A stretch of DNA of 64,000 bases. Source: Chloroflexota bacterium. Lineage in GTDB: Bacteria > Chloroflexota > Anaerolineae > B4-G1 > SLSP01. A program made the translations under genes and the position numbers. The stretch spans positions 1 through 64,000 of the forward strand of contig JAIOAX010000002.1 of the NCBI GenBank assembly GCA_019873645.1, in the 5' to 3' direction. Below the pieces are notes generated by a model. It ran no database searches. It worked only from the letters and a program-made list of their open reading frames with translations, and had not been told where the DNA came from. Positions 62,868 to 64,000 of the stretch are shown here, one piece after another (the first letter of the stretch is position 1; each line of letters opens with the position of its first letter).

Positions 62868-64000
62868 ATGACCGGCTGGATGGGCAAGTCAACCACAGAT
62901 TTGAATATGCGTGCGGGAACAGGGCTGGACTATCCTGTCATCACCGTTCTGGCAGAGGGTACCCTGTTTGATATTCTCGACGAGGCCGGCAGCAACTGGT
63001 TGCATATCCGCGTGGGGGAACAGGAAGGTTATGTCTACCGTAGCTACGTGCAGATGCCCCGCGCCGGCAAGACGGCAACGGCGATTGCGGTACGCAACAC
63101 CCCCGGCGAAACCCTACCCATCGTTACCGCGCTGTATGAGGATACGCAACTGCTGGTTTTCGGCGAAGAAGGCGGCTGGTATGAGGTCGTCGCGCTGGGC
63201 ATGCCTGGCTATGTGCCGGTGGAGGCCATTTTGTTTCCTAAGATTGGCAAGACGACCGATTATGTCAATCTGCGCGCCGGATCAAGCCTTGAAGCTAAAG
63301 TCCTTGAAGTGCTGCCGCCCGGTACGCAAGTCCATATCTGGCAAAGCCAGGGTGAATGGATGTACATCGCCGATACGGTGCGCTCCGGGCATATCCACAG
63401 CACTTACGTCCAGGTGCTCGAGACACCCACCGGCGAACAAGGCGGCGAGAAGCCGCGCCCCTTACCGGCTGTGCCGGAAGAACCGCCGGAGGCCGAGAAA
63501 ATTCGACTTGGCCCTAACCCCACTTATATCGAGCGTCAGGTCGCCGATTTGTGGAATCGCATGGGCGGCCTGCTCAAGGCGCTCGCCGCGCAATTGGGGA
63601 TTGACCCGGCGACCGCCGTCGCCGTATTGACGGTGGAATCGGGCGGGCGCGCGTTCGATGCCGCTGGACGACTGATCATCCGCTTCGAGAATCACGTCTT
63701 CTATGACCGCTGGGGTAAAGACAACCTCAGCATCTACCAGCAGCATTTCCAGTTCAACGCCGGTCAACGCTGGACAGGCCACGTCTGGCGGCCCTCAGTC
63801 TATGAATCATGGCGCACATGTCACACTGGCCAGGATGAAGAATGGCGCGTCTTTGAGTTCGCCCGCAGTCTGGACGACACGGCGGCCAAGCTTTCCATCA
63901 GCATGGGCGGCGCGCAGATTATGGGCTTCAACTACGCCGCGCTCGGCTACGATTCCGTCCAGCAGATGTTCGACGCCTTCTCGACGAGCGAACGTGCGCA
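62868..64000 (+). CDS. SH3-repeat N-acetylmuramidase (3' end beyond window)
   Basis: An open frame of more than 377 residues with no stop before the window edge. AGGGAGG precedes ATG 62868. Three bacterial SH3 repeats (about 8-65, 72-125 and 132-188; LNMRAGTGLDYPVI, VRNTPGETLPIV, VNLRAGSSLEAKV), a Pro/Glu-rich linker (about 190-215) and an N-acetylmuramidase (DUF3380) domain follow. The likely catalytic glutamate is in TVESGGRAF (about 257), and GGAQIMGFNYAALGYDS is the family signature. There is no signal peptide, so release would need another route, as for phage endolysins or contractile-injection cargo. Confidence 0.88.
   Translation, partial: MTGWMGKSTTDLNMRAGTGLDYPVITVLAEGTLFDILDEAGSNWLHIRVGEQEGYVYRSYVQMPRAGKTATAIAVRNTPGETLPIVTALYEDTQLLVFGEEGGWYEVVALGMPGYVPVEAILFPKIGKTTDYVNLRAGSSLEAKVLEVLPPGTQVHIWQSQGEWMYIADTVRSGHIHSTYVQVLETPTGEQGGEKPRPLPAVPEEPPEAEKIRLGPNPTYIERQVADLWNRMGGLLKALAAQLGIDPATAVAVLTVESGGRAFDAAGRLIIRFENHVFYDRWGKDNLSIYQQHFQFNAGQRWTGHVWRPSVYESWRTCHTGQDEEWRVFEFARSLDDTAAKLSISMGGAQIMGFNYAALGYDSVQQMFDAFSTSERA

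Overview
The window is a GC-rich bacterial chromosome segment of ordinary metabolic genes with many short dispersed repeats between them. Protein character (fused pyruvate dehydrogenase E1, myo-inositol-phosphate synthase, KimA-type permease, WYL regulator, GH127 enzyme), a tryptophan T-box in a non-Firmicute context and abundant word-like palindromic intergenic repeats suggest an uncultured member of Chloroflexota (Anaerolineae-like). That is an inference; no rRNA or marker search was possible. No tRNA, rRNA or CRISPR array was recognised.

Layout. 1-6263: a 71-bp tandem repeat, a WYL regulator, a cytidylate-kinase-like protein, a helicase-less type ISP-like restriction/methylation enzyme and a small TumE-like toxin-antitoxin pair. 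6359-11399: a fluoride-response island with two fluoride (crcB-motif) riboswitches, each with an intrinsic terminator. The first precedes an MFS transporter and a reduced P-type ATPase; the second precedes an unknown helical protein and enolase, the classic fluoride-inhibited enzyme. 11462-20545: a scattered tryptophan locus on the minus strand (Trp T-box, trpE, trpG, trpD, then a GNAT gene, a MITE, a PIN/Phd toxin-antitoxin pair and a methyltransferase, then trpC, trpF, trpB; no trpA). 20549-27160: a second MITE, a GDT1-family transporter and a copper locus under CsoR (csoR, doxX, copZ, copA, a lipoprotein, a TauE-cupredoxin protein, a second chaperone).

27161-37098: repeat cluster, then a minus-strand sulfur group (thiF/moeB-like, cysK, Rrf2 regulator) divergent from a molybdenum/tungsten cofactor operon (mog, structured leader, moaA, moaC, moaD, moaE, moeA) that continues into a tungstate ABC importer (tupBCA). 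37132-47284: sulfate-exporter-like YeiH with a 46-residue partner, DUF333 lipoprotein, epimerase, rhamnulokinase, a gene remnant amplified with palindromic repeats, an Ldh2 dehydrogenase, a second TumE-like toxin-antitoxin pair, a radical SAM enzyme and a GH127 glycosidase. 47365-64000: uvrB, KimA-like permease, radical SAM protein, pyruvate dehydrogenase E2 and E1, DeoR regulator, inositol-phosphate synthase, phosphatase, Rieske protein, aldo/keto reductase, rhomboid protease, YggS-type PLP protein and a truncated SH3/N-acetylmuramidase gene.

Two themes stand out. One is the double-riboswitch fluoride island, whose transporter pair is neither CrcB/Fluc nor CLC-F. The other is repeat activity: the same simple word repeats and paired-hairpin elements that fill the intergenic spaces also occur in frame inside coding genes (type ISP enzyme, copA, trpF, pyruvate dehydrogenase E2).
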